This document shows, one piece after another, positions 45,676-55,607 of a stretch of DNA of 64,000 bases. The stretch lies in the NCBI RefSeq assembly GCF_000426305.1, contig NZ_KE384518.1, forward strand, positions 62,001-126,000, read 5' to 3'. Below the pieces are notes generated by a model. It saw only the letters and a list, made by a program, of their open reading frames with translations, was not told where the DNA came from and made no database searches. Source of the stretch: Anaerovorax odorimutans DSM 5092 (GTDB taxonomy: Bacteria > Bacillota > Clostridia > Peptostreptococcales > Anaerovoracaceae). Numbering within the stretch: the stretch's first letter is position 1; the number at the start of each line of letters is the position of its first letter. Position numbers and translations under genes: made by a program.

Positions 45676-47064
45676 CTAACGTTCTTTAATTGGTACATAC
45701 TCACGTCTGTCTGCTACACTCTTGTAGGCCGGTCTGATAATTTTTCCTGAATTTGTCAATTCTTCTATACGATGCGCACTCCAGCCTGAAATACGTGCAA
45801 TTGCAAATATTGGTGTGTATAACTCAAGAGGCAAATCAAGCATATTATAAACAAATCCACTATAAAAATCTACATTTGCACTTACGCCTTTATAAATTTT
45901 ACGTTCCTCTGCAATTACTTTTGCTGCCAGTTTTTCAATTAGTGAATACAATTCAAATTCTTCTTTTCTTCCTTTTTCTTCGGATAAACTTTTTACAAAT
46001 TTTTTAAATATATTTGCTCTTGGATCTGATAAAGAATATACTGCATGACCCATTCCATAAATCAATCCTGCTTTGTCAAAAGCTTCTTTTCTCAATAGTT
46101 TTAATAAATAAGCAGAAACCTCATCTTCATCTTTCCAATCAGATACATGTTTCTTTAAATCATCAAACATCTGAACAACTTTAATATTTGCTCCGCCGTG
46201 CTTTGGACCTTTTAAAGAGCCCAACGACGCTGCAACAGCTGAATAAGTATCTGTTCCTGATGAAGATACAACATGAGTTGTAAAGGTAGAGTTATTTCCT
46301 CCTCCATGTTCAGCATGAAGCACTAAAGCTACATCCAAAATTCTTGCTTCCAATTCCGTATATTTACAATCAGGTCGTAACATATATAAAATGTTCTCTG
46401 CAGTTGACAATTCAGGCTTTGGAGTATGAATAAAGAAACTGTCACCTTCAAAATAATGTCTATATGCTTGATATCCGTAAACTGCCAATAGGGGAAATAC
46501 TGATGTAAGCAGTAAACATTGTCTAAGTACATTTGGTATAGAAATATCATTTGCTTTTGTATCATACGCATGTAAAGTCAGTACGCTTCTAGCCAGAGTA
46601 TTCATCATATCTGCATTAGGAGCTTTCATAATAATATCTCTAACAAAACTAGTTGGCAGGGTTCTATATTTTGCCAACAGTTTTTGAAAATTTATTAAAT
46701 CTTGTTCTTTTGGCATTTCCCCAAAAATAAGGAGGTATGTGATTTCTTCAAAACCAAATCTTTTTTCTTTAATAAATCCTTTTACAATTTTTTCAATATC
46801 ATAACCACGGTAAAATAATTTGCCTTCACAAGGAAGCTTTTCACCCGTTGAAGTATCAAAGGATTGTATTTCAGATATTTCTGTAAGACCTGTTAATACT
46901 CCATTTCCATTTACATCTCTTAAGCCTCTTTTTACTTCGTACTCTTTATAAAGCTTAGGATCAATTTTACTGTTTGTTAAGCATAAATCCGTTAAATTTA
47001 ATATTTCTTGAGTTATCTCTGAATACTTGCTGTCAAGAGTATTAAAACTTGTTTCTAAAATCAT
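45676..47064 (-). CDS. gltA: Citrate synthase
   Basis: A 462-aa citrate synthase of the long clostridial type. VLTGLTEISEIQSFD opens the domain; catalytic residues lie in LHAEHGGGNNSTFTTHVVSS (His), GMGHAVYSLSDPRA (His) and ANVDFYSGFVYNML (Asp). It condenses acetyl-CoA with oxaloacetate, here probably for glutamate synthesis. Monocistronic. Confidence 0.94.
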   Translation of the reverse strand: MILETSFNTLDSKYSEITQEILNLTDLCLTNSKIDPKLYKEYEVKRGLRDVNGNGVLTGLTEISEIQSFDTSTGEKLPCEGKLFYRGYDIEKIVKGFIKEKRFGFEEITYLLIFGEMPKEQDLINFQKLLAKYRTLPTSFVRDIIMKAPNADMMNTLARSVLTLHAYDTKANDISIPNVLRQCLLLTSVFPLLAVYGYQAYRHYFEGDSFFIHTPKPELSTAENILYMLRPDCKYTELEARILDVALVLHAEHGGGNNSTFTTHVVSSSGTDTYSAVAASLGSLKGPKHGGANIKVVQMFDDLKKHVSDWKDEDEVSAYLLKLLRKEAFDKAGLIYGMGHAVYSLSDPRANIFKKFVKSLSEEKGRKEEFELYSLIEKLAAKVIAEERKIYKGVSANVDFYSGFVYNMLDLPLELYTPIFAIARISGWSAHRIEELTNSGKIIRPAYKSVADRREYVPIKER

Positions 47065-47291
47065 TTGAAACCCCCCTATTTTTTTGTATATTTAATCTAT
47101 TTTTGCTATAAGATTCTTCTTTTTTATTTTATATTTTGCTATTATTTACCTATAAATATTTATCTTTTTTTAAAATTGTATAATTAAATAGTATACTATA
47201 AAAAGCCTTGATTCACAATATATTATTGCATATTAGACTCCCATATATTCTAAAAGAACTGTAGATCTTCTCAGTTTTTAATATTTACTGT

Positions 47292-48059
47292 TTAAATGCC
47301 TAAAACATCTTTCATATTATATAATCCTGGGGTCTTATCATATAAAAAACGAGCTGCAATGCAGGCGCCTCTTGCGTAACATTCCCAATTATAAGCATGG
47401 TGCGTTATTTCCAGTCTTTCTCCCATACATCCAAAGATTACCGTATGACTGCTTGGTATGTCTCCTGATCTAACAGAGTGATAAGCATTTTCTTTTAATT
47501 CTATTCCACTGGCTTCTTTTATTGCTTGTCCCATTTCCTTTGCCGTTCCGCTTGGAGCATCTTTCTTATTTTTGTCATGCATATCTATAATTTCAATATC
47601 AGCCTTACTGCCTAATGCTGAAGATGATATTTCAAGTAATTTACTCATTAAATTAACAACAAAAGATGTGTTGGCTGAAAATAAAACAGGTATTTCTTTT
47701 GAAGTGTTATGAATAATTTTTATTTGTTCTTCTGAAAATCCAGTAGTTCCGCAAACATAAGCTTTTTTATATTTTTCAGCTAAAGATAAAACTTCCATAG
47801 ACAATTCCACTGTAGAGAAATCTATAATAATATCACATTGTTCTATTGCAGGTTTACCTTCTATTTTCGTTTCTAAACTATCAATAACAGGAGCTTTTAT
47901 ATCATATCCAAGTCCTGCAACCTGACCTGTGTCTTTCCCGATATAATCTCTTCCTTTTGTTCCCAGAGTGGCAATAATTTCTATATCATCACTTTCAGCA
48001 GCCACCTTTACTATAAGCCTGTCCATTTTCCCCTTAGGAGCTGTAATAATCACCTTCAT
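47292..48059 (-). CDS. dapB: 4-hydroxy-tetrahydrodipicolinate reductase
   Basis: A 255-aa NAD(P)H-dependent reductase of lysine/dipicolinate synthesis. KVIITAPKGKMDRLIVK replaces the common GAxGRMG loop, FSANTSFVVNLMSKLLE and KDAPSGTAKEMGQ (catalytic Lys) are present, and the usual HH pair is HD (IDMHDKNKKDAPSG). The deviations suggest a divergent subgroup. No lysine riboswitch is seen upstream. Confidence 0.9.
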   Translation of the reverse strand: MKVIITAPKGKMDRLIVKVAAESDDIEIIATLGTKGRDYIGKDTGQVAGLGYDIKAPVIDSLETKIEGKPAIEQCDIIIDFSTVELSMEVLSLAEKYKKAYVCGTTGFSEEQIKIIHNTSKEIPVLFSANTSFVVNLMSKLLEISSSALGSKADIEIIDMHDKNKKDAPSGTAKEMGQAIKEASGIELKENAYHSVRSGDIPSSHTVIFGCMGERLEITHHAYNWECYARGACIAARFLYDKTPGLYNMKDVLGI

Positions 48060-48182
48060 AATCTACCTCCTCATTAATCAAAATACCATTACCAATTTCT
48101 TCTTATAGTATATATCAATATCATTAATTTACAATACTTGCAAATATATTAATATCCTCTGCTTATTATATAAAATTTTAAT

Positions 48183-48971
48183 CTATAAATAATAGCTTAT
48201 ATACCTTTTGCTTATGGAATCTGCTGCAATTAATCCCATTGCCATTGTATAGTCATATAATATTTTTTTATTAATATTATTTTGAAAAAATTCCTGGTCT
48301 TTATCTAATATCTTTTGAGCCTTGATTAAACTATTGATTTCTTCATCAGAAACGCTGCTTTCATCTTTTCTTACAGATTCATTATATCCTGGACCTGTAA
48401 CAACATAATCCGTTACGTTGCCATCCTTATCTAATTTTAGTAAATAACTATCTTCAAAAGTAGATAATTCCCCATTGTATCCATATCCTTCAGACAAAGA
48501 TTTCTCTAATTTAGAATGATTTTTTTGCCATAGATAAACCTTCCTTAAAACTTGATCTGCAAAGGTTGAATCTGCTTCCATTTTTGAGGCCAACTCATCT
48601 GGTATTATAATAACCATTTTTCTGTTTTCGGTACCTTTCCATGAACTTAATACATCACTGTCCATAGAAGAAACATCATGACCAGATGATTGCCAAGAAT
48701 TAAGCACATCAGCTGTTGTACTATCATCAAAATATTTCCACGAAGGGAAGTCATTTCTCACCCAGTCTTCATGTGATATATTACAATTTCCAACTTTGCA
48801 TGACACATTATATGTTGAAAAGAGATTCTGAAATAATTCACTAGCTGAATTACTGCATGTTTTTTCATTTAAAATATCCCCAAAAGAAACAGAAGACGTA
48901 TTTTTTCCACTATTCATTCCGTTTATATTCGCTTTAGTTAAATCTAAATCATTTACTGAATTTATTCTCAT
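48183..48971 (-). CDS. Protein of unknown function (262 aa)
   Basis: Soluble and acidic, no signal peptide. The N terminus is Asn/Ser-rich and looks disordered (DLTKANINGMNSGKNTSS). A central region with Trp and Asp (WVRNDFPSWKYFDD, VLSSWKGTENRKMVIIIPDEL) is followed by a helical C terminus. I recognise no family with confidence; it recalls clostridial proteins annotated only as DUF. Own ribosome site, flanked by AT-rich gaps. Confidence 0.6.
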   Translation of the reverse strand: MRINSVNDLDLTKANINGMNSGKNTSSVSFGDILNEKTCSNSASELFQNLFSTYNVSCKVGNCNISHEDWVRNDFPSWKYFDDSTTADVLNSWQSSGHDVSSMDSDVLSSWKGTENRKMVIIIPDELASKMEADSTFADQVLRKVYLWQKNHSKLEKSLSEGYGYNGELSTFEDSYLLKLDKDGNVTDYVVTGPGYNESVRKDESSVSDEEINSLIKAQKILDKDQEFFQNNINKKILYDYTMAMGLIAADSISKRYISYYL

Positions 48972-49121
48972 AGTTACCCTTTACCCCCTAATATATAGTC
49001 AATAAAATAATTTAAAATATATAAGTCAATCTTTACATTATTTCTATTTTATCATACTAGCCAAACATTTTCCACTAGCTACTGATGGCAGCGTTTTTCC
49101 TATTTTTAATCTTTTTAATAT

Positions 49122-49157
49122 AAAATAAAAACTGTAAATCAATTGTATAATTTACAG
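49122..49157 (-). terminator. uppP terminator
   Basis: CTGTAAAT (49132-49139) pairs with ATTTACAG (49150-49157), loop 10 nt. On the minus strand TTTTTATTTTATA follows. Confidence 0.7.
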
Positions 49158-49240
49158 CCTTTAATAACTATTATTAAAATATATTAAATTTATCAAGAAT
49201 TGCTTTGCTTCTAATCTCAAAACAATTTCACAAATTAAAA

Positions 49241-50077
49241 TTATGAGATTAGATAATTATTTAATGCAAAATATGCGATTACAATGATACCAAGTACAAT
49301 TCTATACCACCCAAACACTTTAAAGTCATGTTTTTTAATATATCCCACTAAGAATTTTATTGCTAATATTGAAACAACAAAAGCCACAACCATACCGGTA
49401 ATCAAAATAATAATTTCATTGCCGGTAAAATCAAATCCGAATTTTACTAGTTTTAAAAGACTTGCTCCAAACATTACAGGGATAGCTAAAAAGAATGTAA
49501 ACTCTGCTGCTATGGTTCTTGATGTCCCTATTAATATGGCACCTAGAATTGTAGCACCCGATCTTGATGTTCCTGGAATCATAGAAAGAATTTGAAATAA
49601 ACCGATTATAAATGCGGTACTATATGTAACCTCTGATAATTTATTAATTTTAAAAACTCTATGTTTATTTCTATTTTCTATTACAATAAATAATATTCCA
49701 TATACAATTAATGTAACTGCAACAGTTTGGTAATTATAAAATAGTTCATCTAATTTATCATCAAATAATAATCCTATTATTGCCGCCGGCACACATGATA
49801 CAATAATTTTAAACCATAATGATATGGTTTCTTTTTCAAGCCTTAATCCACCTTGTGATGAAAAAGGAAAGAGTTTTTTCCAATATAGTACAACTACGGC
49901 CATTATTGCGCCAAGCTGTATAACTACACGAAACATTTCCATGAAAGACTTACTCACATTTAGTTTTAAAAATTCATCAACTAAAATCATATGTCCCGTA
50001 CTGCTTATAGGAAGCCATTCTGTAATCCCCTCAACAATACCAAGAACGATAACCTTTAAAATCTCTATTATTTCCAT
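49241..50077 (-). CDS. uppP: Undecaprenyl-diphosphatase
   Basis: A 278-aa membrane phosphatase recycling the lipid carrier of wall synthesis. Active-site motifs [20 protein letters not shown] and [19 protein letters not shown] are intact. Confers bacitracin tolerance in other bacteria. Monocistronic. Confidence 0.96.
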   Translation of the reverse strand: MEIIEILKVIVLGIVEGITEWLPISSTGHMILVDEFLKLNVSKSFMEMFRVVIQLGAIMAVVVLYWKKLFPFSSQGGLRLEKETISLWFKIIVSCVPAAIIGLLFDDKLDELFYNYQTVAVTLIVYGILFIVIENRNKHRVFKINKLSEVTYSTAFIIGLFQILSMIPGTSRSGATILGAILIGTSRTIAAEFTFFLAIPVMFGASLLKLVKFGFDFTGNEIIILITGMVVAFVVSILAIKFLVGYIKKHDFKVFGWYRIVLGIIVIAYFALNNYLIS

Positions 50078-50399
50078 TAATTAATACCTCCTCATATCCT
50101 AATTTCATATTTTAACATATTTTTTGTTTCTATTAAACTAAATAATTTCTTAATATTTTTATTTGCCTTTTTCTGATTTTAAAACTTGCTTAATACTAAT
50201 ATGCATTATTTAAAGCACAATTAATCATATATACACTGTAAAAAACAAAATAAGCATCTCATCTGCGATAGACAAGATACTTATTAATGTCCCGATATTC
50301 AATTTGAAAAGGATATATGTATCTAATTTCTGTGTTTAAGATATTATTGGCTGATCATAACTCTAATAGCTTATTTCAAACAATGAAAATAAAGTTCTT
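50078..50399. other. Gap holding the terminator of the blaI-blaR1-like operon
   Basis: No gene is visible. AATAAGCATCT (50249-50259) and AGATACTTATT (50275-50285) form a stem followed on the minus strand by TTGTTTTTTAC, ending transcripts from the 50400 gene. The remaining DNA is AT-rich and unremarkable. Confidence 0.6.
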
Positions 50400-52934
50400 T
50401 TACCTTTTTACTGTAATACTTTTTGCTATTTCTTCCATTCTTTTATCGCCCCACGAAGAGTCATAGCACAGTGCATAAGCATATTCACTGTTTTTAGGAA
50501 TTAAATAAATACATGTATCAAACAAATATGAAGTGTCTTTTAAATTATCTGTATTCATATATTTTATTTTAACTTTTACAGCAGAGTATTTATATCCTTT
50601 TAATTTTTCAATGTTTATTATTTCTGTATTCTTGCCATTGAATTGAGAGATTGACTTTGATGAATTATATGGTAAAATTTTTAGATTTCCAATTTGCTGT
50701 TCATCGCATGATACATGTGTAAAGCTGACAGATTGATTATCTAAAGCTGTTGCCAGCCATTCAATTGGCATTGAAAAAGTATATAATCCCATATCTAAAG
50801 ACTTCCAGTCAGACGTATCGGAATACTCTTCCATATCTATTTGAGTTTTGCAGTTCGTTACGACAATACGCCCATTTTCCTTACTAAAAGTAATACATTC
50901 AACACCTTTATACAGAGACCCTGTGGAATCCGTATAGTAATAAGTAATTACTGCATTTTCTTTCTTTAAAGCTATGTCATAACTTACTACCCATGGACTT
51001 GACCATCTGATTACAAAATTATCTGGAGAAAACTGCTGCGAGCGGAAATCCTCCTGCATTTTCTCACTCATAATGTCGTATCGCATCTTCCCATCTCTTG
51101 TGCACCAAGCTTCTGCCCAAATATGGGCAAGATTATATTTTTCATTGAAAGTCCATGTTCTTCCCCAGTCTGAAGTTTCATATTGCACCATGACATCTGT
51201 AAAGTTACCATTCATGTCATTAATATGAAATATAACCGGCAAAATACCTTTTGAGCCATTGAAAACGGCAGATAAGGGAGTAGCATAGCGGGTTATACTT
51301 TTAAACGATTCTGATATCTCAAGATAACATTTCTCCCAAGTTTTACCCCTATCTTCTGTACGATATACTATAGGATTAATATCCGTATCATATCTAAATG
51401 AAACAAAACCTATCTTTTTATTGGCAAATCCAACACCTGTTACAACACGTGAATAAATTTCATTCGTATTGCCTATTTCTTCCCAAGTTTTACCGCCATC
51501 TGACGTTTGGAAGATTCTGTTTTCCTCATGACCCATAGCAACATCACCTGCAATAAGTAACCATCCTTCATTCTTTGTAGTAAAACCTATATATTTTTGT
51601 ATATTATCATTATTTACTATATCAGTAACTTCATAACTGCTCCAACTTTCACCTTCATCATTACTGATTAATACTGAAACAGGCATATCATTATAACCTC
51701 CGTATGCAACTGCTGTTACTGTACTTGATATATATATATCTTTTTCTTCTAAATATGAGTTTTTATCCTCATAATTCAATAATTTTATATCTTTACCCAC
51801 TTCAAGAGGTACTACAACATTATTTTTATTACCATAAGAGATTATAATTTTATCATTGTCTATATAATATTCATTAGAATTGATAAGATCAATGTTATCA
51901 ATTGCTCCTTGTTTCTCATTGCTGTCATTGCTCACACCGTAACTTAAAGATCCCCCTGTAACCATTACGATTATTATTATTGCACATAAGGTTATAATGC
52001 CTCTGCGTTTTTTGTTCATATCTAAAATGTTCTCTAATCTTTCTTTCATAGTTTTTTTACCCCCATAAAAATAAGTGGAAAATGCTGATTGATGTTTATT
52101 TTCATTTTGTACAGCTGATAAAATCGTTTGACTGTATCGTTTTCTGAATACTGTATCAGAATGTTTTATTAACTCATAGTCACAAGCCATTTCAAGATCT
52201 CTGTTTGAAATTCCCCTTAAAAGATATACCATAGGATTAAACCAATGCACTGCATTTGCACATACAAACACTAGCTTATACCATATATCTTTTCTTTTAT
52301 AATGAATAAGCTCATGTTTTAAAATAATTTTCAGTTCTTCATACCCATAATCTAAATTTGGCAAGCAAATAAAAGGTCTTAAAAATCCTGACATCATGGG
52401 ACTTTTTATTTTCTTGCTAGTAAACAATCCAACATTGCGGATAATTTTCATTTCACTTTTTACTTCCTCAAAAATCTCTATGGCTCGTTTATCTCCAATA
52501 AATCTTGAAAATCGAAGAACCGATCTTTTAAATACAATATATCCTATCATATAATAAAGTATAAATATAACAGCGCCGGTAGTCCATACAGCAAGGATTA
52601 TTTCTTCCCATTCTATATTTTTATGCGTTGCTTCGGAAAGAACTTCTGTATCCTGCCAAGCATCTATTTGATTATTTTCTTGATGTACAAATGATACGCT
52701 CTGCAACGGCCGTTCAATATCCATGTTGTTCAAATAAGGGATTATCTCTGCTTGAGTTTGCGGCAAAGATATGTTAAATGGAATCAGCAAGCGAAGTGCA
52801 AGTATAAGCCATATCCAGTACCTCCATTTCACCGTATAATTTCTGTGAATCAAAGGCATTAAAAGAAGCAATAACGCTATAACCAAAGAAACTGTAAGTG
52901 AAACTTTTGTTATATTGATAAAAAAAGCTTGCAT
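50400..52934 (-). CDS. BlaR1/MecR1-like M56 protease with BNR-type sensor domain
   Basis: An 844-aa protein. The first 320 or so residues are a polytopic M56 peptidase of the BlaR1/MecR1 family with the zinc motif LKHELIHYKRKD and the YKLVFVCANAVHWFNPMVYLL helix; one more membrane segment (IITLCAIIIIVMVTGGSLSY) follows. The extracellular C terminus is not a penicillin-binding domain. It has Asp-box/BNR repeats (TSDGGKTWEEIG, TEDRGKTWEKC, TSDWGRTWTF) of a beta-propeller, then about 200 residues of unknown fold. ATG 52934 follows GAGGAGGAA. It presumably senses something outside and cleaves the BlaI-like repressor encoded next to it. Confidence 0.88.
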   Translation of the reverse strand: MQAFFINITKVSLTVSLVIALLLLLMPLIHRNYTVKWRYWIWLILALRLLIPFNISLPQTQAEIIPYLNNMDIERPLQSVSFVHQENNQIDAWQDTEVLSEATHKNIEWEEIILAVWTTGAVIFILYYMIGYIVFKRSVLRFSRFIGDKRAIEIFEEVKSEMKIIRNVGLFTSKKIKSPMMSGFLRPFICLPNLDYGYEELKIILKHELIHYKRKDIWYKLVFVCANAVHWFNPMVYLLRGISNRDLEMACDYELIKHSDTVFRKRYSQTILSAVQNENKHQSAFSTYFYGGKKTMKERLENILDMNKKRRGIITLCAIIIIVMVTGGSLSYGVSNDSNEKQGAIDNIDLINSNEYYIDNDKIIISYGNKNNVVVPLEVGKDIKLLNYEDKNSYLEEKDIYISSTVTAVAYGGYNDMPVSVLISNDEGESWSSYEVTDIVNNDNIQKYIGFTTKNEGWLLIAGDVAMGHEENRIFQTSDGGKTWEEIGNTNEIYSRVVTGVGFANKKIGFVSFRYDTDINPIVYRTEDRGKTWEKCYLEISESFKSITRYATPLSAVFNGSKGILPVIFHINDMNGNFTDVMVQYETSDWGRTWTFNEKYNLAHIWAEAWCTRDGKMRYDIMSEKMQEDFRSQQFSPDNFVIRWSSPWVVSYDIALKKENAVITYYYTDSTGSLYKGVECITFSKENGRIVVTNCKTQIDMEEYSDTSDWKSLDMGLYTFSMPIEWLATALDNQSVSFTHVSCDEQQIGNLKILPYNSSKSISQFNGKNTEIINIEKLKGYKYSAVKVKIKYMNTDNLKDTSYLFDTCIYLIPKNSEYAYALCYDSSWGDKRMEEIAKSITVKR

Positions 52935-52938
52935 AAAA

Positions 52939-53325
52939 CTATTCCTCCTCACCTGCCTTATCAATAAATTCTCTTAGTTCAGCAAGGTCTTTGGCACTTA
53001 TTGATTTGCTTTTATAAAGGGATGAAACAAAGGCTGTAAGAGAATTACCATACATTTTTTCTAAAAAAGATTTACTTTCGCTTTCCAGATAATTTTGTTC
53101 ATTGATAGCAGCAGAATAAATATTAATCTTTCCCTGACGTGTACTCGTAATAAATCCCTTTGCTGTGAGACGCGCAAGAAATGTTAAAATAGATGTTATT
53201 TTCCATTCCTTTCTATTTTTTAATTTTTCCTGAATATATGCAGAAGTAACCGGTTTATTTGCTTCCCATATAATCATCATAATTTCCAGTTCTGAATCAG
53301 GCAGACGTTTTATCGATTTATTCAT
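52939..53325 (-). CDS. BlaI/MecI/CopY family repressor
   Basis: A 128-aa winged helix: LPDSELEIMMIIWEANKPVT, WKITSILTFLARLTAKGFI, with a C-terminal helical dimer region. It ends 4 nt before the M56 sensor gene, the classical blaI-blaR1 pairing. It probably binds the two direct repeats in its own promoter. Confidence 0.92.
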   Translation of the reverse strand: MNKSIKRLPDSELEIMMIIWEANKPVTSAYIQEKLKNRKEWKITSILTFLARLTAKGFITSTRQGKINIYSAAINEQNYLESESKSFLEKMYGNSLTAFVSSLYKSKSISAKDLAELREFIDKAGEEE

Positions 53326-53341
53326 ACGATTTCCTCTTTCT

Positions 53342-53398
53342 CTACAATTGACGAATATATTATATTTATATTCTACATATGACGAATTTAAATGTCAA
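53342..53398 (-). promoter_or_regulatory. Promoter with two BlaI-type operator repeats
   Basis: Minus strand TTGACA (53398-53393), 17-bp spacer, TAGAAT (53375-53370). CTACAATTGACGAAT (53342-53356) and CTACATATGACGAAT (53373-53387) are direct repeats with a 31-bp period, three helical turns. Each has the TACA core of BlaI/MecI sites; one overlaps the -10, the other the start region. Confidence 0.7.
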
Positions 53399-53506
53399 CA
53401 TTATTTATCTAAAATTCTTTTATAATTAAAAACTCTGTTTGCTCTTTCAGTTAGAAACTCTGAATTCTGCCAATTATTAATATAATTTTATTATCATTCC
53501 TCACAT

Positions 53507-53543
53507 AAAAAAGGAGTATAGCTGCACTATATCTCCTTTTTTA
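53507..53543. terminator. Terminator of the Cys-rich protein gene
   Basis: AAAAAAGGAGTATA and TATATCTCCTTTTTT pair around GCTGCAC, U-tracts on both strands. It is 39 nt beyond the stop at 53582. Confidence 0.8.
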
Positions 53544-53581
53544 CGTTTGGGCAATGGGACTTAACCTTTTTAAAAATATGG

Positions 53582-54517
53582 CTATATATCAAAATCAATA
53601 TTTCCCGATATTCTAACAGTCATATATACATATCTGTAAGGTTCAACATAAGGATCACCAATAAATTCATTATTAAAATTATTCCTAAATTCATTATTAG
53701 ATTTATTACCAAACTCATCATCAAATTCATCATCAAATTCATCATCAATTAAATCATATTTATCTAAACTAGGATTGTAAGGTCGATCGAAACAAAAATC
53801 ACTGCATGGATTGGAAAAGTCATTATCACACGGGTCATAGAATTCATCCAGACAAGGATCGAATTTTTGTTCAAAACAAATGTCATCATCATCACAGATA
53901 TCATCGTAAAAATCACAACATGACGGCTTTCTTAGGAATAAATCCACTGGATATGCTTTCGCTTTTATAAAAATCTGGCTGCAACAATCCGGTTCACAAA
54001 TAAAGTCCTCACAGCATAAATCCGACTTGCAGTTATACAGATGTACTTGGCTGTAACAACTAGCGCCTGCATTAATATAATCTTTTGGTCTGCTTGCTTT
54101 TAAAGACTCTAAATATGTTTTTGGACAATCTTTTACTTTCAAAGCTCGATCATTTATATCAAATAACTGTAATTTGAATTTAAATTCGTAATAAATTTCC
54201 ATATTCCAACAATTTCTTTCATGTGAAGATGGAATAATGTCTATTACTTTCACAGAAGTTATGCAAAAACTACCTTTTAAAATTTCAGCATATACAGCCT
54301 CTTCCGGTGCTAATACAGGCTCCCCAGGTGTAATAACTCTTCCAAAGCTCTTGCAATTTTCATAAGACGACACAATTATACAGTCATTACATTCTTTTGA
54401 TACTATAGGTCCTACTGTAATACAGTCTTTAAAAATACATCTCTCAAACATATTCAGATTTATATTTGAAGAATTATTGCAACAGCAACGATATTTTACT
54501 TTATTATTGCGAGACAA
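53582..54517 (-). CDS. Cys- and Asp-rich protein, possible spore-surface protein
   Basis: A 311-aa soluble protein with many cysteines, often paired (YRCCCNN, LCCEDF, DCCSQ, SCCDFYDD). The centre looks like an all-beta domain (about residues 55-180). The C-terminal third is a low-complexity Asp/Asn/Glu stretch with repeated DDEFDDEFDDEF and NNEFRNNFNNEF. TTG 54517 is chosen because AGGAGGG lies 8 nt upstream; ATG 54538 has none. Cys-rich low-complexity proteins of this kind are common in spore coats and exosporia. I do not recognise a named family. Confidence 0.65.
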   Translation of the reverse strand: MSRNNKVKYRCCCNNSSNINLNMFERCIFKDCITVGPIVSKECNDCIIVSSYENCKSFGRVITPGEPVLAPEEAVYAEILKGSFCITSVKVIDIIPSSHERNCWNMEIYYEFKFKLQLFDINDRALKVKDCPKTYLESLKASRPKDYINAGASCYSQVHLYNCKSDLCCEDFICEPDCCSQIFIKAKAYPVDLFLRKPSCCDFYDDICDDDDICFEQKFDPCLDEFYDPCDNDFSNPCSDFCFDRPYNPSLDKYDLIDDEFDDEFDDEFGNKSNNEFRNNFNNEFIGDPYVEPYRYVYMTVRISGNIDFDI

Positions 54518-54548
54518 AAAAATCCCTCCTTTACTCATTATTAAAACA

Positions 54549-54579
54549 TTTCTCATATATACTATGTACATATGAGAAA
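54549..54579. promoter_or_regulatory. 31-bp palindrome between divergent genes
   Basis: TTTCTCATATATAC (54549-54562) and GTACATATGAGAAA (54566-54579) match in 13 of 14 positions around TAT, centred between the Cys-rich protein gene and the glycosyltransferase gene. On the minus strand CATAGTATA fits the sigma-K -10 form CATANNNTA. A shared operator or mother-cell promoter is inferred. Confidence 0.55.
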
Positions 54580-54612
54580 CGTTGCTACTCAAAATTTAAA
54601 AGGGGGATTAAA

Positions 54613-55605
54613 TTGAAAATTTTATTATGTATAAGAAAGGACTATCTCACTAATATGGCAGGGGATTCTGTTCAACTGCTGAAAACAGCTGAATATTTAA
54701 AGGAAAAAGGTTTATTTGTAACTATTAATGACGGAACAATACTAGATTATACGGAATACGATATTATCCATTTATTTAATCTTACAAGACTTAGTGAAAC
54801 ATATAAATATTTTAAAATTGCACAAAAATTTAATAAGCTCATTGTATTAACACCCATATATTGGGATATAAGTAAATTTTATAAATATGTGAACGATATT
54901 CAAAACATAAAGCAGTGGGAATATGAAAAACAGTTCAGGCAAGAAATAATAAAAGGATGTACACTTATATATCCTTCAAGTATGCTTGAAATGGAAGCAT
55001 TAGAATTAGATAATGAAAATAATTTCCCCTATGAAATTATTTATAGTGGTGTATCAGAAAATAATATAACAGCATCCGAGTCTTTAGAAATGTCACAAAA
55101 AATCAATTCCGTTAAGCCTTACATCCTATGCGCCGCAAGAGTATGCCCCAGAAAAAATCAATTATTATTATGTCAAATGGCAAATGAACTAGATATCAAC
55201 GTAATACTTGCGGGAACTACAAATTCAAAACAATATTTAAAAAACTGCCTTACCCTGCCAAATGTTCATTATTGGGGTTTCGCAAATTATAATCAATTAC
55301 GGTATTTATACCAAAATGCAGAGCTGCACATACTATGCAGCTTCGTTGAAACTCCAGGGCTTTCAAGCCTTGAAGCAGGCTATTTTGGTACGAAAATTAT
55401 TTCCACACTTGAAGGAAGTGCTGTGGAATATTTTAAAAATATGGCGGTTTACTGCAACCCTTATGATAGATACGACATAAAAAACAGTATTAGTACCTCA
55501 CTTACTCAAAAAAATAATCCTGGTCTTAAAAAGCATATAGAAGCTAATTTTTTATGGGAAAATTGTCTCTCAAAATTATATAAAAGTTATTTCAATTTAC
55601 TTTAA
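54613..55605 (+). CDS. Glycosyltransferase, GT4-like
   Basis: A 330-aa GT-B fold protein. MKILLCIRKDYLTNMAGDSV is the N-terminal acceptor-side loop; YILCAARVCPRKNQLLLCQM, NVHYWGFANYNQLRYLYQNA and CSFVETPGLSSLEAGYFGTK are the nucleotide-sugar domain of family 4. TTG 54613 follows AAAGGGGGA. Divergent from the Cys-rich protein gene across the palindrome, convergent with the IspD-like gene (2-nt gap). It may glycosylate a surface protein or polymer. Confidence 0.82.
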   Translation: MKILLCIRKDYLTNMAGDSVQLLKTAEYLKEKGLFVTINDGTILDYTEYDIIHLFNLTRLSETYKYFKIAQKFNKLIVLTPIYWDISKFYKYVNDIQNIKQWEYEKQFRQEIIKGCTLIYPSSMLEMEALELDNENNFPYEIIYSGVSENNITASESLEMSQKINSVKPYILCAARVCPRKNQLLLCQMANELDINVILAGTTNSKQYLKNCLTLPNVHYWGFANYNQLRYLYQNAELHILCSFVETPGLSSLEAGYFGTKIISTLEGSAVEYFKNMAVYCNPYDRYDIKNSISTSLTQKNNPGLKKHIEANFLWENCLSKLYKSYFNLL

Positions 55606-55607
55606 GA

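Noticed and set aside
50400-52934. Beta-lactam resistance sensor
   Set aside because: The M56 part suggests BlaR1, but no penicillin-binding (SxxK, SxN) domain follows, so a beta-lactam role is not supported.
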